Assembly: GCA_028877275.1 (NCBI GenBank)
Contig: JAPPFP010000009.1
Span: forward strand, 62,001 to 126,000
Reading direction: 5' to 3'
From: Acidobacteriota bacterium
Lineage (GTDB): Bacteria > Acidobacteriota > Thermoanaerobaculia > Multivoradales > Multivoraceae
Length of the DNA stretch: 64,000 bases
A program made the position numbers and the translations under genes. The first letter of the stretch is position 1. Every line of letters starts with the position of its first letter. Positions 48,824 to 57,583 of this stretch are shown here, piece by piece. The notes below the pieces were generated by a model that worked only from the letters and a program-made list of their open reading frames with translations, searched no databases and had not been told where the DNA came from.

Positions 48824-49873
48824 GTGGTCGGGCAATCGTTTCCCTGGAACGCCAGGCCCACCTGGCTGTGCTGGTCGGGCGGAAAGGACTCCGCGTGGGC
48901 TCTCGGGGAGCTTCGAGCCGATCCGTCCTTCGAGGTCCGGGGGTTGATCAGCCTCGTGAACGAGAAGAACGGCCGGGTGATTCTGCACGGCGTCCGTCAT
49001 ACGCTGCTTCAGCGGCAGGCGGAGGCGGTCGGGCTGCCGCTGCGGTTCGTTCCGCTCGACTGGACGTCGTCGAGAGGCGAACGGAATGCTGCCCTGTCCC
49101 GGGGTTTCGGAGAAGTGCGGGCGGACGGGGCGGCTTGTGTCGCCTTTGGCGATCTGTTCTCGGTGGAAGGCCGCGACCGACGTCTGCTGGTGACTGCCGA
49201 CACGGGTCTCGAGGTCGTCTTTCCACTCTGGAATCGGGACACGCGGGCCCATTCGGCGGAGATGCTGGAGGCCGGACTTTCGGCCTGGGTGTGCTCCGTC
49301 GATACCGGGTTTCTGCCGGCGAGCCTCACCGGACACCGGTTCGATGCGGACTTCGTGGCCGGATTGCCCGAGGGCGTCGACCCCTGCGGCGGGAACGACG
49401 AGTTCCACACGTTCGTGGAGTGGGCGCCCGGCTGGGAGAGCCGCGTGGAGGTCGAGCCGACTCGCTCGATCGAGGTCTACGACTTCGCGTTCGCGGAGAT
49501 CGAAGCGGCGGATGGCTCGGCGCCGCGGAGGATCGATCCGTTCAGCCGCTTCGCGAGACTGGACCGCGTGCGGCGCCACGTCGACCGCCACATCGCCGAG
49601 GATCTGAACGTCGACGCGCTCGCCAGGGTCGCCGCGATGTCGCGCACAGGATTCTCCAGGTTCTTCCGGGAGCATGTCGGGATGACGTTCGCGAGCTGGC
49701 TGGCGCACCGCCGGATCGAACGCGCGTGCCAGCTTCTGCGCGAGAACAACGATGCGGTGAGCCGGATCGCCGAAGCGGTCGGCTTCCACAGCGAGAGGAC
49801 GTTTCGCCGCTCCTTCCACGAACAGATGGACTGCAGCCCTTCGGAGTACAGGAGGAAAGCGCTTGAGGAGTAG
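48824..49873 (+). CDS. Dph6-like PP-loop ATPase fused to AraC-type DNA-binding domain
   Basis: 349 residues from GTG 48824. Residues 1 to about 225 match the diphthine-ammonia ligase/adenine nucleotide alpha-hydrolase family: PP-loop WSGGKDSAWAL at about 17-27, LPLRFVPLDW, and VDPCGGNDEFHTFV (normally CGENGEFHTFV) at about 185-198. Residues about 245-349 are two helix-turn-helix units of an AraC regulator, including LARVAAMSRTGFSRFFREHVGMTFASWL and ISRIAEAVGFHSERTFRRSF-like segments. A nucleotide-binding domain in place of the usual cupin sensor is unusual. Likely a one-component transcription factor; ligand and targets unknown. Confidence 0.85.
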   Translation: MVGQSFPWNARPTWLCWSGGKDSAWALGELRADPSFEVRGLISLVNEKNGRVILHGVRHTLLQRQAEAVGLPLRFVPLDWTSSRGERNAALSRGFGEVRADGAACVAFGDLFSVEGRDRRLLVTADTGLEVVFPLWNRDTRAHSAEMLEAGLSAWVCSVDTGFLPASLTGHRFDADFVAGLPEGVDPCGGNDEFHTFVEWAPGWESRVEVEPTRSIEVYDFAFAEIEAADGSAPRRIDPFSRFARLDRVRRHVDRHIAEDLNVDALARVAAMSRTGFSRFFREHVGMTFASWLAHRRIERACQLLRENNDAVSRIAEAVGFHSERTFRRSFHEQMDCSPSEYRRKALEE

Positions 49874-50048
49874 CCAGGCGCTGGCGGTAGCCCTCGCGAT
49901 CCTGGCGTCGACGGTCGTCGCGGCCCAGCCCGCGGACCAGGTGGAACTCACGGTTCGTCTGGACGCGGTCGTTTCGGGCGACGAAGCGCCGGCCGGCGAC
50001 GTGACGATTCAGAACGGGTTGACGACGGTCAGCGATTCGATCTCCTGA
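49863..50048 (+). pseudogene. Truncated secreted-protein gene at the edge of a TA/transporter block
   Basis: A TTG start at 49863 has a strong AGGAGG seven bases upstream and overlaps the end of the Dph6-AraC gene. It encodes a signal peptide (ALAVALAILASTVVAAQ) and about 30 residues of mature protein, then runs into the 3' end of the convergent PIN toxin gene and stops at 50048. The abrupt end after DVTIQNG at the point where the minus-strand block begins suggests the gene was cut by insertion or deletion. It could instead be a genuine 61-residue secreted peptide. Confidence 0.45.
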
Positions 50049-50428
50049 CCGTCCTGGAGATCTTCGCTGTAGAGCACCTTGCAGTCCGACTCCAGAGCCG
50101 CCGCGAGGATGAGCGAATCGTAGAAACTGAATCGCCACCGCCGGTGGAGCGAGAGCGCCGTCTCGTAGAGGGAGATGCTGGGGAAGACGGAGCAGAGCGG
50201 ATCTAGCACTTCACGCAGGTAGCGAAGCGCCTGTTCGTCCGAGAGAGGGCGCTCGAACTTCTGTACGGCTACGTTCAGGAATTCCTGCACGACCTGGGAA
50301 CTGACCACTCCGTCGCCGGTCCCCAGCGCCTGCTCCACCAGGGCGCGGGCGCGAGCTTGCTTTTCCGGGTCGCGTCGATCGAAGGTGTAGACGAAGATGT
50401 TGGTGTCGAGGAAGAACTCAGCGGGCAT
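50009..50428 (-). CDS. vapC: PIN domain ribonuclease, VapC-type toxin (pair 1)
   Basis: 139 residues. PIN fold with acidic metal ligands: FFLDTNIFVYTFD (Asp 8 region), QEFLNV (Glu), and SFYDSLILAAALESDC (Asp). Such toxins cut RNA and are held off by the antitoxin. The start overlaps the antitoxin gene stop by 11 bp, the standard order antitoxin-toxin. Codon use is a little less GC-rich than the neighbours, as expected for a mobile pair. Confidence 0.88.
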   Translation of the reverse strand: MPAEFFLDTNIFVYTFDRRDPEKQARARALVEQALGTGDGVVSSQVVQEFLNVAVQKFERPLSDEQALRYLREVLDPLCSVFPSISLYETALSLHRRWRFSFYDSLILAAALESDCKVLYSEDLQDGQEIESLTVVNPF

Positions 50429-50645
50429 TCATCTCATCCCGCGAGAATCGACGGCCAGCCGAAACCTCCGTCGTCGCCTCCATGAATCGGCGGTAGTCCT
50501 TGACCCGACGTTCGCCCTGCTGCTTGCGGGCATACTGTCCGAGCCAGACACGGAACTCCGCGTTCAAAGTCGTCCTTCTCCGGCGGGCTTCTTCGCGTGC
50601 CGCGTCGATGAGATTCTCGTCAGCACTCAGGGTGATGTTTCTCAC
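50418..50645 (-). CDS. Ribbon-helix-helix antitoxin (pair 1)
   Basis: 75 residues from GTG 50645 (MRNITLSADENLIDAAREEARRRRTTLNAEFRVWL), with AGGAAG four to five bases upstream; the frame stays open 15 codons further but crosses the operator. The strand ITLSAD followed by two helices fits an RHH DNA-binding fold, with a C-terminal tail (RFMEATTEV) to wrap the toxin. It probably binds the tandem GTGTACAC sites just upstream. Confidence 0.8.
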   Translation of the reverse strand: MRNITLSADENLIDAAREEARRRRTTLNAEFRVWLGQYARKQQGERRVKDYRRFMEATTEVSAGRRFSRDEMNAR

Positions 50646-50664
50646 GCTGCTTCCTCGCGGTGGC

Positions 50665-50692
50665 AGTGTACACGATGGCGTAGTGTACACGA
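50665..50692. promoter_or_regulatory. Tandem GTGTACAC palindromes, probable TA operator
   Basis: The 11-bp sequence AGTGTACACGA occurs at 50665-50675 and 50682-50692, each holding the perfect palindrome GTGTACAC, with centres 17 bp apart. A degenerate third copy (AGTGTAGATCG) starts at 50697. They sit 20-50 bp upstream of the antitoxin start and contain TACACT, a possible -10 on the minus strand, as expected for an autoregulated toxin-antitoxin operator. Confidence 0.65.
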
Positions 50693-50735
50693 ACTAAGTG
50701 TAGATCGTTCGAAGCAGCTCCGGCGGCGCAGCCTC

Positions 50736-52217
50736 CTAGCCGCTCACCATCCGCAGTACCTTCTCCGCGACGGTGTACACCGCGAACGCGATGTACATCA
50801 CCGAAGCGATGCTCACGAAAAAGATGTTGATCCAGCCGGGCCGCGCCGATTTCGGCAGCTTCGTCAGGTTCATGTAGAGAAGCAACGGCACGTAGACCGC
50901 CATGGCGAATCCGCCGATCAGCGCGGAGTAGAACAGGAAGTCGAGTCCCGCCGTCCCTCTTTTCTCGAAGAAGGCGACGCTGGCCGTTCCGACGACGATC
51001 GTTGCGCCCACCAGGACGAGATACCACTTCTCCAGGGAGAGCCGGCGCCCGAACCTGAAGCTGGTGTGGAGCATGTCCGCGAAGATCCTGCTCCCGCCGT
51101 CGACGCCCCCCAACTGCGAACTGAACAGCGCCGCCATGCCCACGAACAGGAACAGGTAGTGCCCGGAGGTTCCCATGCTCTCTTCCAGAATCCCTGCCAG
51201 GTCCCACACGAGACTTCCGCGGCTGGGAACGAGACCTTCGGGATGCAGCACGGCGAGTGAGCCGAAGATGAACAGGAACATCGTGAAGCTGCCGAGGATC
51301 CAGAAGCAGAAGACCTGATCGACCCAGACATACTTCATCCAGTCCCGGAAGCTCCGGCGGTTCTCCTCAGACTCGGGATAGACGTAGCCGGCGTCCATCT
51401 CCTTCACTTCGTGCTTGTGCGTCGGGCTCATCAGCGGCGGCATCCGCTGTCCCATGCCGATCTTCTTTTCGCGCAGGTAGTAGGCGTAGTAGAGATTGCC
51501 GAGGCCGCCCAAGCCCGCGAACACGAGCGCGCCGAAGAACTGGCTGAAGGCGAATGGCGGGCGTGCTTCGCCGTCGACCGGCGGGATCTCGACGGGAAAG
51601 TCCGGGAAACGCCCGACGTTCAACAGACCGCGCCACATGTCACCGAAGAGTTCCGTGGATCCGATCTCCCAGACGACGTAGACGAGACCGACCACGATGA
51701 TGGCCACGAGCCCCATGATGCAGCGTTCGACCGCGGTGTAGATGACCTTGGGTCCGAAGAGAATGGCGGCGATCACGGCGAAGACGATGGCGGTCCACAC
51801 CCACTCGGCCCAGAGCCACTCGGGGAGCCTCGTGTTCTCGACGCCGAAGATCAGGCTCCGAAGGGAGACGCCGGTCTCGCGAGCCCAGCCCGGAAGGAAC
51901 TTGCCGACGATGACGAGAAAGACCCAGAGATAGACGATCAGCTTGACGACGCGGACCATTCCGATCAGGGGGCTTTCGCCGGTGACCACGGTCCAGCGTC
52001 CGACTTCGACGTTGATCCAGAGTTGGAGGAAGATCCCGATCGCGGCCGCCCAGATGAGTTCCGCGCCAACGATCGATGTGATCCACGGCCACATGATCAG
52101 TTCGCCGGAGCCGATTGCGATTCCGGCCATGACGATGCCCGGGCCCATCATCTTCAGAAGCGCCGTCTTGCGCTTCGGCAGGTCAGCCTGTTTCAGAGGC
52201 GGGACGGGTACGGGCAT
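50736..52217 (-). CDS. Nramp-family-like transporter lacking the DPGN metal motif
   Basis: 493 residues with about eleven membrane helices. The first helix region MMGPGIVMAGIAIGSGELIMWPWI aligns with the Nramp/MntH TM1, but the metal-binding DPGN is GSGE here. A long cytoplasmic/extracytoplasmic loop with charged residues (KKIGMGQRMPPLMSPTHKHEVKE, about 265-290) divides the protein. Because the key Asp and Asn are absent, manganese or iron transport should not be assumed. It is flanked by two toxin-antitoxin pairs on the same strand, 18 bp after the second toxin gene. Confidence 0.75.
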   Translation of the reverse strand: MPVPVPPLKQADLPKRKTALLKMMGPGIVMAGIAIGSGELIMWPWITSIVGAELIWAAAIGIFLQLWINVEVGRWTVVTGESPLIGMVRVVKLIVYLWVFLVIVGKFLPGWARETGVSLRSLIFGVENTRLPEWLWAEWVWTAIVFAVIAAILFGPKVIYTAVERCIMGLVAIIVVGLVYVVWEIGSTELFGDMWRGLLNVGRFPDFPVEIPPVDGEARPPFAFSQFFGALVFAGLGGLGNLYYAYYLREKKIGMGQRMPPLMSPTHKHEVKEMDAGYVYPESEENRRSFRDWMKYVWVDQVFCFWILGSFTMFLFIFGSLAVLHPEGLVPSRGSLVWDLAGILEESMGTSGHYLFLFVGMAALFSSQLGGVDGGSRIFADMLHTSFRFGRRLSLEKWYLVLVGATIVVGTASVAFFEKRGTAGLDFLFYSALIGGFAMAVYVPLLLYMNLTKLPKSARPGWINIFFVSIASVMYIAFAVYTVAEKVLRMVSG

Positions 52218-52235
52218 GGATACCGCCTCGCCGGA

Positions 52236-52643
52236 TCAGACGAGCGTGGCCGTGAAGGGATTCACGAGTGCCACGCCGCAGCCACTGAAGTCGCGGGTGT
52301 TCCGGGTCGCCAGGGGGAGCTGATGTTCGAGGGCGGTGGCGGCGATCAGCATGTCGGCCTGGGTTCGCGTCTCGCCCGCCGCCTGGAAGCGACCCCTGAG
52401 GTCTCCCGCACGGCGCGCTACGGCGTCGGTGACGGGAAGGAGACTACAGAAGCCGGCCAGGAACTCGCTGAACCAGAGCTCAGCACGTGGCGTCGGTCGC
52501 CACGAGAGTGCGTACCGCACCTCTTCGAGGCTCACCACGCTGAAGCCGAAAGGCGGCTTGACCGTAGCGGCCCAACGCTCGACCACCGGGTTCGGACTGG
52601 GACGGCTGAGTTCGGCCACGATGTTCGTGTCGAGCAGGATCAC
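52236..52643 (-). CDS. vapC: PIN domain ribonuclease, VapC-type toxin (pair 2)
   Basis: 135 residues. MILLDTNIVAELSRP carries the first catalytic Asp, SLEEVRYALSWRP the Glu, and TQADMLIAATALEHQLPLATRNTRDF the later acidic cluster. FitB/VapC type. It overlaps its antitoxin gene by 4 bp. The Nramp-like gene follows on the same strand after 18 bp. Confidence 0.9.
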   Translation of the reverse strand: MILLDTNIVAELSRPSPNPVVERWAATVKPPFGFSVVSLEEVRYALSWRPTPRAELWFSEFLAGFCSLLPVTDAVARRAGDLRGRFQAAGETRTQADMLIAATALEHQLPLATRNTRDFSGCGVALVNPFTATLV

Positions 52644-52969
52644 CTGGTGCCTGCGCGCGAGCGGTCGGCCGCTTGGCCGTCCTCGCCTTCCAGGTCCTCA
52701 CGCCAGCCTTTCCGGTTCCGGCGCTCGCCGACCTGGACCTCGTACCCTTCATCTGCACAGATGGTGCGAAACTCGGCGAACAGATCCGCGAGCGTCCTTC
52801 CGGGCTGCTCGCCCTGCGGCTCTTCCAGCTCGTTGAGGATCTCTGGACTCACGACGGCCGCAACGAGTTGATTCCGGTTGTAGATTCTCTGGGGCTCGGT
52901 TTGGGACCTGCGGACGACTTCGGAGAACTGCTGCTTTGCGGCGCCAATGCGCCAAGAAGTTGTGTCCAT
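52640..52969 (-). CDS. Phd/YefM-type antitoxin (pair 2)
   Basis: 109 residues from ATG 52969. The N-terminus WRIGAAKQQFSEVVRRSQTEPQRIYNRNQLVAAVVSPE has the Phd/YefM DNA-binding pattern; the rest is a charged toxin-binding tail ending in Arg/Gly. A GTG three codons upstream (52978) is the other start. The 8-bp inverted repeat GTGTCCAT-G-ATGGACAC overlaps the start codon. If the candidate promoter is right, ATG 52969 would be at the transcript 5' end (leaderless). Confidence 0.8.
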   Translation of the reverse strand: MDTTSWRIGAAKQQFSEVVRRSQTEPQRIYNRNQLVAAVVSPEILNELEEPQGEQPGRTLADLFAEFRTICADEGYEVQVGERRNRKGWREDLEGEDGQAADRSRAGTR

Positions 52970-52978
52970 GATGGACAC
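52962..52978. promoter_or_regulatory. Palindromic operator over antitoxin start (pair 2)
   Basis: GTGTCCAT and ATGGACAC form a perfect 8-bp inverted repeat with one central base. A further half-site ATGGACA lies at 52994-53000. Position across the start codon and promoter suggests autoregulation by the Phd-type antitoxin. Confidence 0.6.
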
Positions 52979-53006
52979 GATATGCGTGCAGATATGGACA
53001 AGTCAA
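52977..53006 (-). promoter_or_regulatory. Candidate promoter of toxin-antitoxin pair 2
   Basis: On the minus strand TTGACT (53006-53001) is followed after 18 bp by TATCGT (52982-52977, four of six). The start point would fall on or next to the A of ATG 52969, giving a leaderless message. Confidence 0.4.
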
Positions 53007-53048
53007 GCCTCTGCTGTTCTTCTTCGTGGGCGCGGCGTCCAGTTCGAG

Positions 53049-53999
53049 ATGGCTGAGATGACGTCCCGCTTCTCGGCGGCGCTCCAGGCGATCGTCGCCG
53101 GCATCCTATTCTCGACCGGCGGCGCGGCGGTCAAGGCGACGGAACTCGACGCCTGGCAGGTGGCCGGGACGCGCTCCCTGATCGCGGCCGCCGTGCTGCT
53201 GATCGCGATTCCCGCGGCGCGGCGATGGGCCGGTGGGACGGGCCAGTCGGGTTCCGTCGGTACCGCGGCGTGGTGGCATGACCCGGCGCGACGCCGGGCG
53301 CTCCTCCTCACCCTGGGGACCGGCAGTGCCTACTGCCTGACGCTGGTGCTCTTCGTCCACGCGGCCAAGCGGACGACGGCGGCCGAGACGGTCTTCCTCC
53401 AGTCGACGGCGCCGCTGTTCGTCTTGCTGCTCTCGCCTCTCCTGCTGCGGGAGCGACCGAGCGGGCGCCAGCTTCTGTTCGTGCCGCTGTTCGGCGCGGG
53501 CCTGGTGATGGCTCTCTATGGCGGCGCCGACGCCGCCGTCACCGCGCCGGATCCCCGGACGGGCAACGTGCTCGCTGTGTTCTGCGGACTGGCGTACGGC
53601 CTGACCCTGATCGGCCTGCGCGCCGCCGGCCGGCCGCGGCCCGGGGGACGAGCTTCCGCTGCACCTGGGATATCGGCGGCGGCCTGCGGCAACGTGATCG
53701 TCTGCCTCGCGTGCCTGCCCGTGATGGCGTCGCTCGGTTCCGCCGCTCCCCGGGATCTGGCGATCGTGGCGTATCTCGGCCTGTTCCAGGTTGCTCTCGC
53801 CTACGTGTTCGTCACGCGTGCCGCCCGCGTTCTGCAGGCCCCCGTCGTCGCTCTCCTGCTGCTCCTGGAACCGGCGCTCACACCAGTGTGGGCGATGTGG
53901 CTCCACGGTGAACAGCCGCACCTGCTCACTTGGTCGGGCGGCGGCCTGGTGGCCCTGGCGACGGTGCTGCTGGCGGCGGTGGTGCGGCGCGAGGGCTAG
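53049..53999 (+). CDS. EamA/DMT family transporter
   Basis: About 316 residues from ATG 53049 (a second ATG is at 53058), with ten predicted helices in two EamA repeats: for example AALQAIVAGILFSTGGAAVKAT and the second half LAYVFVTRAARVLQAPVVALLLLLEPALTPVWAML-like segment. DMT exporters usually export amino acids or other metabolites; substrate unknown. The longer frame from 52947 crosses the TA promoter and is less likely. It is divergent from TA pair 2. Confidence 0.85.
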   Translation: MAEMTSRFSAALQAIVAGILFSTGGAAVKATELDAWQVAGTRSLIAAAVLLIAIPAARRWAGGTGQSGSVGTAAWWHDPARRRALLLTLGTGSAYCLTLVLFVHAAKRTTAAETVFLQSTAPLFVLLLSPLLLRERPSGRQLLFVPLFGAGLVMALYGGADAAVTAPDPRTGNVLAVFCGLAYGLTLIGLRAAGRPRPGGRASAAPGISAAACGNVIVCLACLPVMASLGSAAPRDLAIVAYLGLFQVALAYVFVTRAARVLQAPVVALLLLLEPALTPVWAMWLHGEQPHLLTWSGGGLVALATVLLAAVVRREG

Positions 54000-54075
54000 T
54001 CGGAAGGGCCGAGCCGCGCTCTTCTCTGCTAAACAATCGTCCGTTGCGGCGTCTTCACCACTGAACCCACCCCGG

Positions 54076-54096
54076 GCGCCGGCGCCGAGCCGGCGC
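54076..54096. repeat. GC-rich hairpin upstream of the sigma factor gene
   Basis: GCGCCGGC (54076-54083) pairs with GCCGGCGC (54089-54096) around GCCGA. It lies in the 120-bp gap between the DMT gene and the sigma factor, before the ribosome site, and may end the former transcript, though no T run follows. Confidence 0.35.
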
Positions 54097-54119
54097 GCCA
54101 GGAGCCAAGGAGGCGCCGT

Positions 54120-54734
54120 TTGACGATTGCAAGCGTTTCGATGACCGAAGTGCCGCCCGCAGTCCCTCCGGCCGCGCCGGCCGCCACCGCGGACGGCCTC
54201 CGGGGACTCTTCGAGGAGCACCACCGGCTGATCTTCCACACGGCCTACCGCGTCACGGGCAACGCGTCCGACGCGGAAGACGTCCTGCAGACGATCTTCC
54301 TGCGGCTGCTCAACCGGCCGCCCGAATCGCTCGACACGGCGAAGGCCGGCGGCTACCTGAGGAGGGCGGCGATCAACGCCTCGCTCGATCTGATTCGTTC
54401 ACGCAAGCGCTCGCGCCTCGTGGCGCTGGACCAGCAGGTTCTCGAGGAAGTGGGACCGTCTTCCGCCGTGGAGAGCGATCCGGCGCGGCGCTTCGCCTCG
54501 CTGGAGTTGCGTGACCGGCTCCGACGGGAACTTGCCAAGGTCAACCCTCGGGCGGCCGAGATGTTCGTGCTGCGCTACTTCGAGGGCTACCGGAACTCGG
54601 AGATTGGGCCGATGCTGGGTACGTCGCGCATGACGGTGGCGGTGACGCTTCACCGGCTGCGCAAGCGCCTGGGCGCGGCGCTCGCGGAGGAAGATCAGGA
54701 CGACCAGGAAGAAACGCGGAGGGTGCTGCAATGA
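54120..54734 (+). CDS. ECF-type RNA polymerase sigma factor
   Basis: 204 residues from TTG 54120, with AAGGAGG six bases upstream. Region 2 is at about 30-95 (LFEEHHRLIFHTAYRVTGNASDAEDVLQTIFLRLL) and region 4 at about 135-190 (LAKVNPRAAEMFVLRYFEGYRNSEIGPMLGTSRMTVAVTLHRLRKRL). There is no region 3 or 1, the ECF pattern. It overlaps the next gene by ATGA, a partner with zinc-finger and FecR domains that very likely controls it. Confidence 0.92.
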   Translation: MTIASVSMTEVPPAVPPAAPAATADGLRGLFEEHHRLIFHTAYRVTGNASDAEDVLQTIFLRLLNRPPESLDTAKAGGYLRRAAINASLDLIRSRKRSRLVALDQQVLEEVGPSSAVESDPARRFASLELRDRLRRELAKVNPRAAEMFVLRYFEGYRNSEIGPMLGTSRMTVAVTLHRLRKRLGAALAEEDQDDQEETRRVLQ

Positions 54735-57583
54735 GCGACCGCAACCAGTTGAACCAGACTCTGATCGAAACCGCGCAGGCGATCGCCGCGGAGCGGCCGC
54801 CCGCGGACGTCGAGACCGCCGCGGCCGACCGCGTACGGCAGGTCCTGGCCGCAGCGGCCGGAACCGATGCGTCCGAGGCCGGTATCGACGCGAACTCGAC
54901 GCTGACCTCCTGCGCCGACTACCAGGCGCGGATGCCGGCTCTGGTCGCGGGCACGCTGCCGGAGGCGCAGCGCCTTCTGGTGGAGGACCACACGCGCGAG
55001 TGCATCCCCTGCCGCAAGCACCTGCAGGCGGTGCGGGCCGGACGCGCGGTGTCCGACGCGCCGGGAGGCCCCGCCGCGCCGGCGCGGGTCGGCCGCTACT
55101 ACGCGGCTGCCGCGGCAGTGGTCGGCGTCGCCGTGGCGGGCGTCTGGCTCAGCCAGCGGGTGCTGCTGCCGCCTCAGGACGGCATTGTGCAGGTTCAGAG
55201 CGTCGATGGCCGGATGTTCGTGGCCGGTGACGACCGCGGAGCGGATCTCGTCCCGCTCGGCCCCGGTGACGCAGTCGACGGCGGCGACCGCATCCGCACG
55301 GGCGCCGGCAGCCGCGCGGTACTCGAACTTGCGGACGGTTCCCGGGTCGAGGCCGCGGGACTCACCACCTTCCGCGTCGACGCCCGGCGCAGCGGCCATC
55401 GCGTGCGGGTCGACCGAGGCAGCGTGATCGTCCAGGCAGCTCAGCAGGAGAACGGTTCGCTGATCGTGTCGACCGAGGAGATGCTGGTGGCGGTCAAGGG
55501 CACGATCTTCGCCGTCACGCACGGCGTCAAGGGCTCGCGGGTGTCGGTGATCGAGGGCGAGGTCGAGGTCGAGAAGGGACGCGAGCGCCACAGCCTGCTC
55601 GCCGGCGATCAGTTCCGCAGCCGCCCGACGCTCGTGGCGATGACGCTGCAGGAGGAAGTCGGCTGGAGCCAGGACGCGGACCGCTATCTCGCCGTACTCG
55701 AGGAGTTCAAGTCGCTGCGCAGCGAACTGAACCAGTTGATGGGGGCGACGCCGGCGCGCCACTCGACCCGGCTGCTCGACCTGATGCCGGCCGACACGAA
55801 GATCTATGTGGCGATGCCGAACGCGCCGGCGACGCTGAGCGATCTGTTCGAGTTGGTGCGCTCGAGGATCGAGTCGAGCGAACTGCTCGCCGAGTGGTGG
55901 GCCGAGTTCGAGGCCTCCGGCGCGGTCGGGACGATCGACGACGTGATCGGAGTGCTGGGCGAGCTCGGCGAGACGATGGGCGACGAGACGGTCGTCGCGC
56001 TCGCCGGCGGTATCGCCGACAACACGGCCCGCCCGTTGATGGTCACGGAAGTCGAAGACGCCGCGGCCCTGCGCGAGGCGCTCGAGGGACACCTTGAGGA
56101 GCTGGGCGATGCAATGGGCGAAGAGGGCACGCCGGTCATCGTCGAGGATCTCGATGCGGCGGAAGAGTCGGACGGCGTGCTCCTGGTCTGGATCGCCGAC
56201 GACCTCGCCGCGGCCTCGCCTTCCCTCGCCGCGCTTCGCACCGTGGCGGCTCACCGGGACGGCGCCGCCAACCCGTTCGTCGGCTCGCGGCTGCACGGTC
56301 GGCTCGCAGACCGCTACGCCGCCGGCGCGGAGCTGCTGGCCGCGGTCGAACTGGCGACGGTCGTGGCCGAACTGGCGGCCAGCGAGGACGCGGACGGCGA
56401 TGACGGGGATGCCAACGGGTTCGCGTTCAGCGGGCTCGACCACGTCGAGGATCTGGTCGCTTCGCGGACCCAGGACGGAGATCGGGCCAACGTCACCGCG
56501 ACCCTGAGCTTCGACGGCCAGCGGTCCGGAATGGTCTCCTGGCTGTCGGAGCCGGGGACCAACGGCGCCCTCGACTTCTTCTCTCCGGACGCGTCCTTCG
56601 TCGCCGCGGGCGTGATCGAGGATCCGCTGACGATCTACGACGAGTTCCTGGAGTTTCTCGCCGGGCTGGGCGGGGAGATGGACGGGCCGCCGGCCGAGAT
56701 CGAGAGCGAACTGGGCATGTCGATTCGCACGGACTTCCTCGAGCACCTGGGTGGCGAGTATGCGGCCGGCATCGACGGTCCGGTGCTGCCCACGCCTGCC
56801 TGGAAGGCGGTGGCGTCCGTCTACGATGCGGAGAGCCTGCAGAACTCAATCGAGACACTCGCCCTGAAGGCGAACGAACGGATGGCGGACGGGGGAGTGG
56901 GCGCGGCGATCACGATCGACGAGCAGGAGTCGGGCGGCCGCACGGTCTATCGTCTGGCCGTCGAGATCGAAGACGGCGATGACGACGGCGAAGACTCGAG
57001 CGACGGGGACGAGGACTCCCTGGAGGGGGTCCTCGAGAGCCTGGTGGAAACTCCCGAGATCTTCTACACGTACTTTGATGGGTACATGGTGAGCGCGTCC
57101 AGCGTGGCAACGATCGACACGGCGATCCGGTATCGCGGCAGTGGCGCCTCGCTGACGTCGAGCCAGCAGTTCCTCGATCTGCTGCCCGAGAACGGATACG
57201 CGGACTTCTCCGCGGTTGTCTACAACCGGCTCGCCGAGACGGCCGGCGAACTCTTCGACCTGTTGCCGACGGAGGTCGTGGGTGACGATCAGCAGGCCGT
57301 CGTTCAGGCGATCGAGGAGTCGATTACCAGCCAGGGACCGTCTCTCTACACGGTGTACGCGGGCCGCAGCGAGATCGTCGTGACGTCCAGTGGCCCGAGC
57401 CTGCTGGCCTTCACCGGTCTTGGTCCGCTGCTGGGACTCCCCAATCTTCTCCAGGGCCTGGATGCGATCGACGACACGGCGGAGGAGCCGGAACCGGAGG
57501 CGGAGACTGGTCCCGATGTCGATGTCGTCGCCGGCCTGGCGGCCGGCGCACCCAGTGGAAGAAACCTACGGCCTGCCGCCTGA
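54731..57583 (+). CDS. Zinc-finger/FecR anti-sigma protein with large periplasmic region
   Basis: 950 residues. The cytoplasmic part has a zinc-finger-like site (Cys 61, and His 87, Cys 91, Cys 94 in [11 protein letters not shown]), the ZAS signature of anti-sigma factors. A membrane helix spans about 123-146. A FecR domain follows (about 160-300; for example [16 protein letters not shown] and [21 protein letters not shown]). The remaining 600 residues are acidic and alternate alpha/beta with repeated segments such as [15 protein letters not shown] and [19 protein letters not shown], recalling DUF3352 proteins. It probably holds the ECF sigma at the membrane and senses an envelope signal. It overlaps the ABC ATPase gene as TGATG. 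Confidence 0.8.
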   Translation: MSDRNQLNQTLIETAQAIAAERPPADVETAAADRVRQVLAAAAGTDASEAGIDANSTLTSCADYQARMPALVAGTLPEAQRLLVEDHTRECIPCRKHLQAVRAGRAVSDAPGGPAAPARVGRYYAAAAAVVGVAVAGVWLSQRVLLPPQDGIVQVQSVDGRMFVAGDDRGADLVPLGPGDAVDGGDRIRTGAGSRAVLELADGSRVEAAGLTTFRVDARRSGHRVRVDRGSVIVQAAQQENGSLIVSTEEMLVAVKGTIFAVTHGVKGSRVSVIEGEVEVEKGRERHSLLAGDQFRSRPTLVAMTLQEEVGWSQDADRYLAVLEEFKSLRSELNQLMGATPARHSTRLLDLMPADTKIYVAMPNAPATLSDLFELVRSRIESSELLAEWWAEFEASGAVGTIDDVIGVLGELGETMGDETVVALAGGIADNTARPLMVTEVEDAAALREALEGHLEELGDAMGEEGTPVIVEDLDAAEESDGVLLVWIADDLAAASPSLAALRTVAAHRDGAANPFVGSRLHGRLADRYAAGAELLAAVELATVVAELAASEDADGDDGDANGFAFSGLDHVEDLVASRTQDGDRANVTATLSFDGQRSGMVSWLSEPGTNGALDFFSPDASFVAAGVIEDPLTIYDEFLEFLAGLGGEMDGPPAEIESELGMSIRTDFLEHLGGEYAAGIDGPVLPTPAWKAVASVYDAESLQNSIETLALKANERMADGGVGAAITIDEQESGGRTVYRLAVEIEDGDDDGEDSSDGDEDSLEGVLESLVETPEIFYTYFDGYMVSASSVATIDTAIRYRGSGASLTSSQQFLDLLPENGYADFSAVVYNRLAETAGELFDLLPTEVVGDDQQAVVQAIEESITSQGPSLYTVYAGRSEIVVTSSGPSLLAFTGLGPLLGLPNLLQGLDAIDDTAEEPEPEAETGPDVDVVAGLAAGAPSGRNLRPAA

